Source: Kingdonia uniflora (taxonomy: Eukaryota > Streptophyta > Magnoliopsida > Ranunculales > Circaeasteraceae). From it: a DNA stretch of 64,000 nt. The stretch lies in contig JACGCM010002535.1 of NCBI GenBank assembly GCA_014058105.1, positions 1,612,001-1,676,000 on the forward strand, given 5' to 3'. The notes beneath the pieces were generated by a model. That model was not told the DNA's origin, searched no databases, and worked only from the letters and a program-made list of their open reading frames with translations. A program made the position numbers and the translations under genes. Below are positions 1 to 12,259 of the stretch, in pieces (position 1 is the stretch's first letter; each line of letters starts with the position of its first letter).

Positions 1-3000
1 TATTCAGCAGTTCTCGAAGTTTAATTTCAACTTCAAAATTCCAGACACACTTACCTGGTTTGGAGCTTTGTTTATTTGCTTTCCCGCTTCATCAGGGTTT
101 GTACCGTAGGGACAAGCCATCGACTCGACAATTACTCGAGCGCTCTCCTCTAGTTCAACCTCTCGTCACCTCCCTTCGGCTGGTTCATACTCATCATTAG
201 CCACCAGCTCATGACCCCTCTTCCGCAAAGTTATCTTCATTTACTGCACTGTCGAGGCTTCGTCAGCGACCTTGCCTTTATCCTTCCTGGTTTTCCGCGG
301 AACCTTGGGAATAGTCTCAGCCATGCTCGACCGTACCGTCTCAAGCCCTCCTCGCCGTTCCTCTGTACAAAGGTTGACTTTCAACTCAACCTGTTATAAT
401 CCATCTTACCTGCCCTCGTCAAAGAACTACCTTCTTTTCTCTTCTTTGAAAACCCAACAGCAACTCGAACGGCTCTCAGCAACGTGCCCATCTTCTTTCA
501 TCTCTTTCTCACAATAGCCAACTTATGAAATACTTGATTTACCCACTCCTCATCCTGGTTAATCAGCTCATCAATATAACTCTGCGGGTTCTTCAATGCA
601 TTATTTGAGGGATCTGTAAAACATAAAAGACAAGATTCATAGTCTATTTAAACCATACAATCATTATATTTTGAGTCTTTACTTACTTGCATTATACAAC
701 CTATGCTTCAGCCCCTGTTCCTCCTCCCTCTCAGCATTCCCATAATTCCCTTTCACCCCCACCAAATCCTTATCCCACCCACGCCCAGTTGAACAAATGT
801 CAAATAACCACAGTTTGTCTGTATGGCATTGGATATGATATGTATCTGCCTTCTTAATTTTTGTTCTTCAATAGAACGGCACAATGTCGAACCATTAGAT
901 CAAAATCTTATTCTCTTGTCGCAACTCCACATTCATCCCTTCGACATCTCTCATCATCTTATAAAAATTGCCGTTCATCTGGCATGAGGCTGCATCCCAT
1001 AAATTCAATGCCTGTTTCACCAGACTTCGAAGAGGAAGCTGTATCCCTAATTAAATATGGCCACTAAATGCCATAATCCCCCCCTGAAGGGAATCCTTAA
1101 ACGTATATTCAACCACTAACGACACCTGAATAACACCGACCTTCGACAAGCCGTGTTTTGCCATGAATCAATCTTTCCTCGCCTTTTCTTGAGTTGAGAT
1201 TGGTCCCACAGTTGTCCCTAAATCGTCTGTATCCTCCCTATTATCACTTTCCTCTTCACCTACCTCGCTCTCATCACCCGATGGTTCGAAAGTACCATCG
1301 TTCCCCCTTCCTTCTACCTCTTCATTATCTTCTTCGTCACTCTTTTCGACTATTCGAGCCCTACGATGGCTCCTAGTCGATGCTCCGACTTCTGGTACAA
1401 CTACGGCCAACGATGCATCCATTGTAATTTCTAATACTTCCACTTCACTGCTCTCACCACCTCGACCTCGATAGATACACTTGGTTCATTTACTTCATCC
1501 TCCTCATCTACCAGCCTCATCCTTGAAGCTTGACAGGTACGCATTATACCCTATAAAAGAAGAGGAGAGACATTCGCTTGATATATTTTAGTATCATGGT
1601 TCCATGTCATAATATTATCCACCCTCACCAAATCGACCAACCTACATTCGAATGTTCGATTGCTACCCCACCCACCCTTTTGCTCCTCCCAATTTAGGAC
1701 TTGTATGGACTTCTAGCCACATGGGTTGCCACCTTCCTCAATCACGTAGTTACAACCTGAAGGCCAAGCAATACTAACCCCCTCCGTACAAGCAAAGAGT
1801 AAGGGAGAAGCAACAATAAAATAAATGGTCTATCTTTATCAAGAAATCATAAGAATACTTGTTTGAGTGGATTAGATTTAGCAACGACAATGGCGTTTCC
1901 TATCCTCCTCTCTGGCAAATTCAAACTACAACAATGGTGTATGCTTCCTACTCTTCTTCCATTCTCTCTCTCACTAATTGTTTGGGAATAGTGACTCTCT
2001 CTCTCTCTCACCTCTTTAAATACCACAAAAAAAAAAAAACCGCTACGATTTCCCCCACTCACCATCATTACCACTCCTCTACTCCCCCCTAATTTTGGTC
2101 ATGAAGTGTTCTACCAATATTTCCCTCACCTACTCCCACGTGTATGCCACACACTCACACCAGATAAATACTCTTTTACCCCTCTCAAATCTTCTGGCAC
2201 ACTACCCGAAGTTGTCAACTCTTGCCCACCTGTCACATCTGCCTCATTCCTATACACGAAGTAACATCATGATGGCCTGCAGCGGCATACTGCCCTTTGA
2301 ATAGTATTATCTCTAACAAGTTCTGCAATTTCAGCATTCAGATTTTGCAGTTGAAGCATACCCTGCCATTGTTTTCGAGCCTTCTTATCCATTCCATTAT
2401 AGTCATACTCTTCGACCGTATATGTTTTCGAGCCATCTCATACATTCATTTTCAAACCATCGTCTACATCCTACCACAATCTATCGTATATATACATAAG
2501 TTCTCGAACCTTCGGTCAATACTTTTTGTTATACGATATAATCTAATTTTCTTATTATTTTTATTCGTTTTCATTACTCAAGCTTGAAGTTCGGCAGTTA
2601 AAACTGCACCTATATTATCTTCATTTACAGTACTTATCACAGTTATACTTTCACACTTCTGCAAAACATTGTTTCATTTAAAAGCCCTCGGGCATACATC
2701 ACTAAATACAACAGAGAAAAATAGCAAAACAACAAAAGAACTGTAGCAACAACAACTAATACCCTCTACATTCCCACCACCACGTCAAAGACCCCCTATT
2801 TACATATGGGGTTGTTCTAACAGAGCCCCACCTCAGCCTCGAACGCGTCTTCAGCATCTACCTGGTCTTCTGCTAGGATTTCTTAGTAAGAAGTACCGGT
2901 TACTAATGTTCAGACCCAGCCACTGCATTACCCTCCACCAGTGCTCGTACGGGTGTTCACAAATAACTTCTTCTGGCTTCAGCTTTACCAAGTCCGGCAA

Positions 3001-3078
3001 TACAACATCCAAACCCTGATCTCCGAAGAATTTATGCTTAAGCACTATCATTTTCTCCTCAATATAATGCTCCTCCAT
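1..3078 (-). pseudogene. Antisense gene (aORF) of Tat-like element A, decayed
   Basis: This gene is transcribed opposite to its host element. Its first exon starts at the ATG at 3078 and reads to a probable splice donor at 2804 (GTAAAT). It contains a KFFGDQ motif matched by KYFGDQ in element C. After a roughly 1.2-kb intron-like stretch, an acidic exon (about 1550-1168) runs into a core with GRGWDKDLV (about 750-790), matched in element B and more loosely in C. A 73-bp GT-AG intron (614-686) follows the core, then a charged region. At about 50 another donor-like GTAAGT follows. In-frame stops mark it as a pseudogene. Antisense ORFs between pol and the 3' LTR are established for the Tat lineage (Grande, Retand), but their function is unknown. 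The homology is seen in the sequence; exon limits are inferred. Confidence 0.6.
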
Positions 3079-3359
3079 TCTCTTCTGGTAAGGAGTGCTT
3101 GGTTTAGTTTCTATTATTTGCTTGCTAAAGAAAGAAGATGAAGGATGTATAAAATCGCCCCCTAACAGCCCTATTTATACCTTGATTAAAGTGCATTTCT
3201 TACCCCTTAATCAACACTCGCCTTAATTACTCTCCATAATTACTTTCCTTGGAACTGCCTACATTCCACAAGTCAACTCTTTAACTTCCCATGTCAAACA
3301 GTTTTTCTCAGCACGCGTCATCTACACCAATTTCTAAGGCCCTGCTGATAGGGGGCGAA

Positions 3360-4046
3360 TGTAGTAGCCTACTCACAGCCTTCAAGCACCACTCAAATAC
3401 TCGAAGGCTGTATCGAAGCCTACCTAGAGACTCAAACCCCAGAAAGATAGTAATTATGCCCACAAAACCTTTCAAGATTAGTCAAGCACTCGAGGACATA
3501 ATCAAATTTGAAGACAGACGGTCAACACCATAATTAAGCATCAGTACCAGAGAGACTTCGACCATGGTAATACATGGTAAAAGGAAAACACGTCTTACAA
3601 CCAATTTACCAGACAGAATAGTAAAATGAGCTGCCTGACAACTAGAGTGCCAGAACCAACTCTGAGTACAGAATAGTTGTCCCCAAAGGGTATACATGTA
3701 ATATGACCTCCCATGGTAACTCACTCCTTTTCTATCTCCTATAGATAGGAGGGAGGAGGCACTATGAAGGGGTTAGAAAATCTCTCCCAAGGACCCTCTA
3801 AAATTACCTTCGACTACTTTGTAACCGACTTCTATTCAATCTGTCACCTCAAGCCGATATATATCATCAATCCTTCAAAATCCTCACTAGAGGTCATGGA
3901 GAAACCCATTATAGGACCCCACACAAGTGTATTTGTTCAGTAGTATAATCTATTATTGCCTTATATACTTTCTTAAGCCCCTAGTCAAAGATAAACCCCC
4001 GTGGTGTAAGAGCTAGTTTCCCCTGCTACAAAACATGGCCCATGCA
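3360..4046 (+). repeat. 3' LTR of Tat-like element A
   Basis: The LTR begins TGTAGTAGCC directly after the purine tract at 3349-3359 and ends CCCATGCA at 4046, giving 687 bp with TG...CA termini. Start and end align with the reverse complement of the LTR at 44074-44817 of element B. The stretch GTGGTGTAAGAGC near 4000 is matched there by GGTGTAAGAGC. The partner 5' LTR is outside the window, so a target duplication cannot be tested. Confidence 0.75.
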
Positions 4047-4782
4047 CTTCTCCCCCAAATAGTTAAAACTATAGCTTCGTTAAGCATGTGCTGCAGAAGA
4101 AGAAAGTTTACCTCTTGATCCAAGTTTTGAATCAAAGTTTGAAAATGAGCTGGGGATGGTGTGTAGATAGTGCATTGGTTTAGCTTAGTATTGGTTTTTT
4201 TCAGGGCCCTAATTGTCACATGGCTAAGAAAATCTCAGTTTATTAGATGCGTAAAATTTGGTTTTTTCAGAGATGGAATGATTATAGCTTGGTCTTACTT
4301 CTTGCTTTCTTGAATCTTGATGCTTACTGAATTAATTTTGGCCAAGTTCACCCTTTTAAAGTTCATGTTATTAATCATAGTCTACCTTGCAAAAAAAAAA
4401 TCATATCTGTGTATGAATTTTGTAAGACTGAATTAGCATGATTTATGAAGTACCTGATAGGTCTTATGGAAGAATAATTACTAAAATGAAAGAGTGGGAA
4501 ATGAGTTAATTTACAAGTTTTGACTTGCATTCTTTATTGTTGGCCAAACATAGTTTTTCTCTTTAATGTGTTTATTTAATCCTTAAATGAGTCAAAGATT
4601 GTTTTCTCCTTCATAATGAATCGATTTTGATGTACCCAACTTATCTGAGAATGTGTCTCATGCACTACATTCTTGACCGAGCATTTATTATATATTTGAT
4701 TAAATACGATACACTTAAAAAATCATGTTATGTAAAAATATGAACTTGAACAAATCGTGCATAGCACGGACACATAACCTAG
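4047..4782 (+). mobile_element. Helitron 3' end (5' limit unknown)
   Basis: The segment ends with the hallmark of a plant Helitron. A GC-rich hairpin, CGTGC at 4756-4760 and GCACG at 4764-4768 with a 3-nt loop, is followed 10 nt later by CTAG at 4779-4782, then a T. Helitrons insert between A and T and end in CTRR after such a hairpin. No TC-start 5' terminus was located. It may have been separated by insertion of element A, whose LTR ends at 4046. No RepHel coding sequence or captured gene is visible, so this is a non-autonomous or truncated copy. Confidence 0.6.
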
Positions 4783-5099
4783 TTTATATATATATTCACA
4801 GCCAAATGTGGGCCAAAGGCAATTATTCTAATGAATATTAATGCACCATAATACGAGGTCCACAAACATTGTTTACAAGTTTAAGAATATTAGAGCACCC
4901 AATGAAACACCTACTAGCCGTGAACCCCAAACTTAGTTTTTTCCAAGAAAATACAGAAAAATTAGAAACCCATGTTGCTACTGTAATCAAATTTGGCAAT
5001 TTTTTGTTTCTTTTTTTGCATAAACTACAAAAGAATGAAAATAAATAAATAATAATAACAAAGAAAATTTGGTATTATAAAGAATAGTTTTCAATGATG
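4783..5099. other. Unassigned AT-rich stretch
   Basis: This stretch lies between the Helitron terminus and a primer-binding-site-like sequence at 5101. It has AT-rich low-complexity sequence and no recognisable coding. It could be internal sequence of the LTR-element remnant to its right. Confidence 0.4.
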
Positions 5100-6250
5100 C
5101 CTCCCCGGCAGCAGTGCCATTTGATAAGAGGATTTTTGGGTCCTCTAACAAAATACTTGCTCAAACTACGGTTGTCGAATTGTAGCACGGATGAGAGGGA
5201 TCAAATCCATAAGGAGGTTTGGGAAAATAAATACTTTCTAGGCCAAATTACAATTTTATAAGAGATAAATCTAAAAGAAAGAACTAAAAGGTAATTAAAA
5301 AATTTAATAAGAGAGAGAGAGCTAAGGTTCGGACTTGGCTTCTACCTTTTAAAGTACTAATCAATATACAAATAGATCATAATATCTCTACCCATCATAT
5401 GGTCGTGTCAAGACGCATATGCTGCTGTAAAATAAATCACTAAATCTGTGGTCAAGCATTTAGTGGTTTTGTTTTTAAGTGATGGTGAAGAGTGTCTTAG
5501 AGAATTATCAACTCAACCATGGCTAAGCTTGAGTGAGTTCTCTAGTATTTTCTCTTTTTAGATCTCCAAATCAAATCTACGATTATTAGCATTTGTTTGT
5601 ATCCAACCTTATCGTACACCAAACTGAAGCTATAGTCAAGCCTTCAATATGATGCACTAACTTATCAATCATTAAGTACTAAGAGAAAACTAATTATAAC
5701 CTAATTAATACCAACTATTGCTCATCCAAGAAGAGGCCTCATCCTAGCCTTAGCAAGGAGATTAGCCACTCATCTCGGACTTAATCACATTAACAACTAA
5801 TAAAAAGATTAATAAAAATTAAACTAAAGAGAAGAATAAGAAGAAAATTAACTTTATTCACTATTACCTTCCAATATGAGATTCCCAAGGAACCCAAATT
5901 TATAAACTTTACATTAAATTATAAAGAATAATTTCATAATAGTTTCTTTTAATATTATAACAAATCACCAAAGATTCTTGCATATAGTTCTCTTAAGTGA
6001 TGTAGAGATTTTATTCATGGAAACTCTTGCATATATCTTCCATATAAAATATCTTCAAGGATCTTGGATGCAATATCTTCTTTGATCTTATTCTCTAAGA
6101 ATATTTGTGTATATATTTCTTCAATCTTGTAACCAAATATATTGTGTCTATAACTTTTTGTGCTATGAACTGTTGGAGATACTTTTACTTGACTTTAAGA
6201 GCTTGGTTTCAAATATCCATCTCAAATAGCTACAATCAAACAAGCACGCA
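5100..6250 (-). mobile_element. Probable remnant of an LTR element (minus orientation)
   Basis: Positions 5101-5119 read in reverse as TGGCACTGCTGCCGGGGAG. That resembles the tRNA-Asp primer-binding site used by many plant gypsy and LARD elements (TGGCGCCGTTGCCGGGGA). The sequence to the right, beginning with TTTGATAAG, would be the end of a minus-oriented 5' LTR, and the phrase about a changed origin near 5190 is typical of such dicot repeats. No second LTR and no coding region were found. The right boundary is a guess, set where MULE coding begins. Confidence 0.35.
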
Positions 6251-6605
6251 TAAGTATCCAAAATTAAATATAAGAGACGACTGAAATACATGTTCAGGTA
6301 TTTAAAAAATATCATAATTACACACTCATCAGTTAGTTATGTTGGAGGAAGTGTAAAACTTACCACAATAAGAGTGAATACAACATATGAAGATTTTGTT
6401 GTACTCCATCAAGAAAAAATCAAAATCCATCATGACGACTGCAAGCTGTACAACTTCATCCATGGTTGTGCATGTACAATTTCATCAGTCCAAGGCTTTA
6501 CCGTAATAATCAATATTTATAAAAGCAATCTCGGCACACCCTATCACATATGGATTATTAATGAGGGAAGGGTACCTTCCTAGAACTCCTAAAACTTTGT
6601 TTCAA

Positions 6606-6713
6606 ATATTGGTTCAGGTAAAGGGTTGTCCAATACCAAAGATATTGGTTCAGGTAAAGGGTTGTCCACCACCAAAGATATTGGTTCAGGTAAAGGGTTG
6701 TCCCAAAATAGTA
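6606..6713 (+). repeat. 36-bp tandem repeat in transposase coding sequence
   Basis: About three copies of a 36-bp unit beginning ATATTGGTTCAGGTAAAGGG. The unit is a multiple of three and encodes DIGSGKGLS(N/T)TK in the same frame each time, so it would add a 12-residue peptide repeat to the MULE protein. Confidence 0.85.
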
Positions 6714-7039
6714 TTCAAACGTTTGAAGTGAGGGGACCTTTGTCATAACTCATTTCCTGATCCTGAACATGAATACAGGGGTTAACTTGAAACAAATGGT
6801 TGAGGGCTTGATCCATTTAGGTTTGGACCTTTAGTGGATGATGTTCCTCAATCAAATGAGCCTTTTGAAGCTATCCCTATTGATGTTTCTATCTTAAATG
6901 AACCTAATATTCCATAATCAAATGTTCATTTCTCAAATAAACTTATGTTAACTAATGTTCCTCTTTCAAATGAACCTATGCTAACTAATGCTCATCTTTT
7001 AATTGAACTTGAACCTATCATTGGAAAAACAGAACCTTC

Positions 7040-7690
7040 AGGTAAGCACGCATCATTTATCATTTGTAATGAGGGTTTTAACATTTGTTATTATATTATT
7101 ATCATGCTATGATGTATTTTTGCCATCTGTTCAGCTGTATTACAATTTGAGTCATAACCCCAATAGGTGAAAGATCTCCTGAATTTTTGGTTTAAATCTA
7201 CTGTGAACATAAAGGATCTCTATGACATCAGTAAAGAGTTTAATATTGGGCATTTATATCAAGATAAGATTATACATAAGAATCACATAAAAGCTTATGC
7301 AGTTGAAAACAAGTTCAATCTTGTACACATTCAGAGGAACGAATATAAATTGTGGTATGTTGTAAAGGTCATAATTGTTCTTGGCAGATTTACGCGGCAA
7401 GGTTGCTTGGTTCTACCCAATATAGGGTAAGTACTTATAGCTCCATGTATACATGCATCAGAGTAGAAGCTAAGAATGGGAACGCGTATAAGGCAACGTC
7501 TAGTTGATGGGCTACAAAAGAAAAGGCCAACTCTGAGGTAATATTATTTTATTTGTCATTTGCTCGCTCAATACTCGTCATTTGTACAATATTATTTATC
7601 ATTTGATCGAATGCCATTTGTTCAAAGTACTTTGTCATTTGTCTTATGATATTTATTATTTGTCTGTTCCACAATTTTATTTTATTTAAT
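7040..7690 (+). repeat. TTTGTCATTTGTT-like motif cluster in transposase introns
   Basis: The intron at about 7046-7166 and the one at 7537-7703 contain repeated variants of T(T/A)ATCATTTG(T/A)TC and TTTGTCATTTG on the plus strand. Further plus-strand copies lie at 8440-8468 and 9225-9440. Coding segments between them lack the motif. Confidence 0.7.
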
Positions 7691-8999
7691 ATATTTATTT
7701 CAGATGCGTAACAGATTTGAGTACGCATACCAACTGCTTACAAGCTACTTTATGGAAGTGAGGTTGGTTGACCCGGATTTGGTGTTTGACATGCAAACTA
7801 CGAGTTGTAAGGATAAGAGATTCACAAGATATTTTTGTTGTTTTGGTACTCCTAAAAAAGCTTATAAACTATTGAGACCCGTTGCAGTGATTGATAGAAC
7901 TTTTTTGAAAGGGAGATATCGTGGGACTCTACTAACATCCATCGCCATTAAGCCAAGTAATCATATTTTTTAACTTGTATTTTTAGTAACAAACTCAAAA
8001 ACTATCAAAAGTTGGATATACTTCTTGGAGATGTTTGGGCCTAATTTCTATAATTTTGACACTAGATTCGTCGTCATCTCTGACAGGAACCTTGAATTTA
8101 TTAATATTGTACCCAAGGTGTTTCCATTTGCAATCCATATATTTTGTGCTTTCTACAAGTCGAACAATATTAAAACTACCCTCAAAAGTACAAGGATAGC
8201 ATTTTGGATGGCAGCAGAGGCTCTAACCAGTATTGATTTCAATAAACATGTGAATTCTATTAGAAATATGGAACTAGTAAGTCACCAATACATACTAGGT
8301 ATTCCCAAGAAAACCTGGTCTAATCTATGCATTACAATGAGTAGGAATGTTGCAATTCTCTATTGATAAACTTGTGATTAATTATTACAAGATTAACCAT
8401 TATTACTCTTTTGTAGTTGTTCTTTTTTAAGTTTTTTAACATTTCATACTCATTTGTCAGTTGTTCAGATACAGAGTGGCTTATACTAATCATGCCGAGT
8501 ATTTGAATAACGTTATTGTGAAAGTAAGAGATCTTCTTATCCATGTGTTTATTAAAGAATTGGGTAGAATCTATTTGGAAATGTCCTAAACGTATAAGGA
8601 GGAAACTGAGATGAGTCAATCTCGCTTAATACCATGGGTTACAGATTACTGTGAGAGTAGAAAGTTTGTGGTTGATTTAATAGCCTGTAGAGTTCGTACA
8701 ACACGTCACCATTTTCAGATGACTAGTTATGGTAGAACCGATCCAGTAAATATTCATGATGGTACTTGTTCTCGTCGTTGGTGGCAAACGATGGGGATAC
8801 CTTGTGAACACGGAGTACGCACTCCCGTTGTTGCAAATGTTAATCCAACTATACACGTCTCTAAGCACTGTACAAATGATAGATATAAGGTTGTTTATGA
8901 ATCGATATGGATTCCTATCAGAGGAATAAAGTAGTGGGAAATTTTAAGAATTAATCAAAGTGTTTGTGCTCCTATACCAGCAGTTCGAGCCAGTCATCC

Positions 9000-10300
9000 T
9001 CGTAGGCAAAATAAGTAAAGGGAAAAAATGCCAAGTCTGGTCACCAAGCTAAGATTTTACAGTAGGTACTGAGAAAATGGAGAAAATGGACACAATAATC
9101 ATAAGCATCTGTAAATCCCATCTAGCAGCAATACACATCCGACAATGGCACCGTCTTTTACGATAAACATTAAACCACCTCTAATCCCAGATAAAGATGT
9201 TACAATCTATTTGCATTAAAGATTTTAGGTACTATATTTATCATTTAACTAAATTTATCTATCATTTGTTCAAAGAGAATTTATCATTTGTTTATTGCCT
9301 ACATATCATTATTTGCTTCCACTGAACTATCATTTGTTCATTGAGAATTTATCATTTGTTTGATTCCCTCATATCATTATTTACTTCCACGGAACTATCA
9401 TTTCTTTATAGAGAACTTTCATTTGTTCAGAAAGAATTTATCATTCTTCTTCAGATGGAAATCACTATTGAAAATCCAAAAACAAACTAATAAAAATAAA
9501 AATGTTCATACAAGGGAAATAAAATTACATATTTCAACAAAAAGCTAAAAACTAAGAGATTTCATAACTCCTCACTTTAGGATTCCTGATCACGTTCCAT
9601 AGCCTTGATCTTTTGCTCGAGACAACTAACCTTACAAGCTGACTCCTCTCATAGTTTTGTGTACTCATCTTGGTCCGACTTTACGGTATAGACCTGATCT
9701 TCCATGAAGCAGATATTAAATTCGCGGGCTTTATTCTTTTCGATAACTTTTTTCTTGTCTTCCTCCATTTTATTGAACTCTCCTAATTTCTCCTTGAACT
9801 GTTCATAATGGCTCTTTCTGTAATTGCACCTTCTTACCGCAGCAATCCTTCTCCATTAAGAAAATTCTATTCAATTTGAAGAGATGCTCGTTACTTGCAT
9901 CTTCTTTAATCCCTACTACCTAAAACTAATCTTCAGTGGTGTTTGAAGAGGCACGACTACATGGAGTGGATTATGAACATTTATGGTTTTCTTTTTATCT
10001 CATGTATTGATAAGATTGGGTTTAGGGTATGAATAGTTGAGAATTGGGATATATACCAGGGAATTGAATGCCTTAAGAATTTTTTGCATTAGGAATTGAC
10101 TTTGAATCACGCGTGGTAGGGTTTATGGTTTAGGGTGACAGGCAACACATGAATATTTTGGATATGCTTATTGTAAATCTAATTTACACTCCCTATATCA
10201 TAATCAAAGAGACTCTAACCTGAGTTGTCTAATCAAGTATTATAGATTGACTTGTCACATCGACTGTATAGGAAATAATCTGTCAGGATTAAAAGGGATT
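9000..10300. other. MULE interior: motif array and a small coiled-coil pseudogene
   Basis: 9225-9440 is an array of ATCATTTGTTCA-like units spaced by about 25-45 bp. On the minus strand, about 9846 to 9580 reads as a charged helical peptide (EQFKEKLGEFNKMEEDKKK, then LEQKIKAMERDQES) with one internal stop. It may be an accessory MULE protein, but I do not recognise the family. The rest of this stretch shows no coding signal. Confidence 0.4.
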
Positions 10301-10301
10301 C

Positions 10302-10560
10302 TTTATCATTGGTTCATACATAGAGTGTCATTGTAATGCAATGAATCATCACCATGCAAAAAATTCCATTCTCCATATAGGATTTATCATTGGTTTATGC
10401 ATCGAGTATCATTGTAATATAGTGAATTGCCACCGTACAAATAATGTAATTCTCCCTAAAGGACTTGTCATGGATTTATACATAGAGTGGCATTGTAATA
10501 CAATAAATTGTCACCATACTAGTAATTTTATTTTCTCTAAAGGATTTTTCATGGGTTCCT
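10302..10560 (+). repeat. 81-bp tandem repeat, about 3.2 copies
   Basis: Units start at about 10302, 10383 and 10464, with a partial fourth at 10545. Each contains (T/C)ATCATTGGTT(T/C)ATAC and a CATTGTAAT block. The period equals 27 codons and the plus strand stays open from 10341 to 10571, so the array could be read as protein, but no family is recognised. Confidence 0.75.
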
Positions 10561-11760
10561 CTTCAGAATAGTTGTCATCGGTTATATCCATTTTGTTATT
10601 TGTAATATGACATTATATTGTACCTCTTTCCTGCGTTTTGGCCATTTTGTATGTTAACTACATAACCTACATACTTGCTTCCAGTTCCTTCCAATTTTCA
10701 AACATTACATGCTTTCCAAGCAACAATGCATTCCCTTGTTTGCTGGTGCGGTAAAAATTATGATCTTCGTCTCTCGTGTACAAGCCTCAACCCCAACCGC
10801 TAGTTCTGTCAATGCCTATTCAAATTTGGTTAGTATGGTTTTTGGGCATGGGTAAATCAGGTTAAAAAGTATAATTGTGGTCTCATTTGCAGGCTCTCTA
10901 AATTGCTCAATCGAAGATTCTACCATTACCTACAATATCATTGTCAGTTCAAAATTTTGTCTCGAGAAGCGTCTAATCACGATGATTCTAGGAGACCACA
11001 ATCGACAACAGCAGAAAAAATCACAAATTCTTGTCAGGGGAGAAATTAGATCCTGGAAACTATTACAAATTAAAATTATTCCCAACTATGGATCTCTGAG
11101 GTCAGAACGAAGATGCTACAAGGATTTATGTCTATGATAAAATCTCTAGATCTTAATAAGTAGGGAAATATGTAGGGGTGAAGTATAATATTCGTTCTAT
11201 CTAATGGGCGTGGTTATCTTAAGTGACGTTTATTTATGGCTCTATCATGACAAACTCTTCAGGAAAAAATGATAATAAGCTTTATTAAAACTAATAAACA
11301 ATGATCATCAAACATTAAATCCTACTTAACTGCAATATTATAGGAGACTAGCAAAATCCATGGTTCAAGACTGGATAACCTCTCCTCAATTAGATTTAAC
11401 TTCTCCTCTAGCGATTCAACTATTTCAATAAAGCGGTCAAGATTCAAATCTATCATTATAAAACCAGCAGCCATACTAGTATCGCCGTTTGGATTGCGTT
11501 TCCTACTATAAACTTGGACAGTGGTTGTAAAGATGGCGTGGTCGGCCTGAATCCATTATGATTAATTTTAAAGTAAAACTTCACATATATGGGGTAAAAC
11601 TTCATATATATATAGCAGAAGCAGAATACATTGTGAAGATAACCATTAGGGTGATGTGTTAAGCAATCTCTTAGAGTCAAAAAGACATGACAAGACAAGA
11701 CAAGAACAAGACAATACTACAAGAAATAAAACTCTTTGAAAACATAGTAGGAAGCATACC
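10561..11760. other. MULE interior with a short coiled-coil-like reading frame on the minus strand
   Basis: On the minus strand about 11525-11340 reads as an open stretch ending in a stop, with FIMIDLNLDRFIEIVESLEE followed by a leucine-rich helix, which looks like the tail of a small coiled-coil protein. An 86-codon plus-strand frame at 10877-11137 matches nothing I recognise. The intronic motif changes strand somewhere in this stretch. Confidence 0.35.
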
Positions 11761-11762
11761 TG

Positions 11763-12094
11763 CTAGCGGATGAAAAAAATGAATGACAAAAAATAGATAA
11801 CAAATAACAAAATTTTATAATTGGATGTCATGAAATTTATGACGAATGACAAAGAATAAATAACAGATGACAAATATTTCATAACAAAATGATAAAGAAT
11901 AAATTACAAATGGAAAATATTTCATAACTGAATGACATGAAATTGATGACGAATAACAAAGAATAGATAACAAATGACAAATATTTCATAACAGAATGAT
12001 ATGATAATTATGACGAATGACAAAGACTAGAAAATAAATGTAAAATATTTCATAACTGAAGGATATGATATTGATGATAAATGACAAAGAATAG
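11763..12094 (-). repeat. Motif array, minus sense, left of the LINE
   Basis: The plus strand shows repeated AACAAATGACAAA and GAATGACAAAGAATAGATAA units with a longer-order period near 60-65 bp (TTTCATAAC...GAATGACAAAGAATA). It is the same motif as in the transposase introns but on the opposite strand. The array is split by the LINE and resumes at 21082. Confidence 0.75.
12086..12094. repeat. LINE target-site duplication, AAAGAATAG (partner at 21082-21090)
   Basis: AAAGAATAG occurs just left of the T10 run at 12095 and again just right of the LINE 5' end at 21081. Joining the flanks regenerates the surrounding motif array. Confidence 0.9.
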
Positions 12095-12259
12095 TTTTTT
12101 TTTTCAAAATGATTAGTAATATCTAACAAAAGGATAGAGTACAAGAAAAGGGAGGACCAACATGCCACACACTAGTACATGTCACTAGTGCATATGCAGA
12201 TGGAACTATCTACAACAAGTAAATAAATAGTAAAAGAAACTGAAACCCCAAAAAAGGTA

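Larger units (their letters stand above)
1..4046 (+). mobile_element. Tat-like Ty3/gypsy retrotransposon A, 3' part
   Basis: Only the 3' portion of this element lies in the window: an antisense gene on the minus strand, a purine tract at 3349-3359 and a 3' LTR ending at 4046. No pol is visible because the 5' side lies beyond the window start. Assignment rests on clear collinearity with elements B (44074 onward) and C (48905-63029): the same antisense-gene core, the same purine tract followed by the LTR start, and a similar LTR end. C carries Tat-type gag-pol. A and B share LTR starts (TGTAGTAGCC / TATAGTAGCC) and belong to one subfamily. Confidence 0.75.
6290..8934 (+). pseudogene. MuDR-family (MULE) transposase, broken
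   Basis: Several segments separated by intron-like DNA match a MULE transposase in order. 6290-6583 has a YVGGSVKL motif like the N-terminal PB1-like domain. 6606-6713 codes for a 12-residue repeat. 7167-7430 resembles the MuDR DNA-binding region (HIKAYAVENKF). 7704-7973 contains VIDRTFLKGRYRG, the first catalytic Asp motif. 8025-8366 contains VISDRN with the second Asp. 8470-8590 contains HAEYLNN with the likely catalytic Glu. 8611-8934 has a SWIM-type zinc finger, CSRRWWQTMGIPCEHG, in which the CxC pair is reduced to one Cys. Part of the catalytic core between 7973 and 8025 is missing. Introns at about 7537-7703 and 8367-8468 end in CAG. Stops at several joints show it is dead. Confidence 0.75.
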
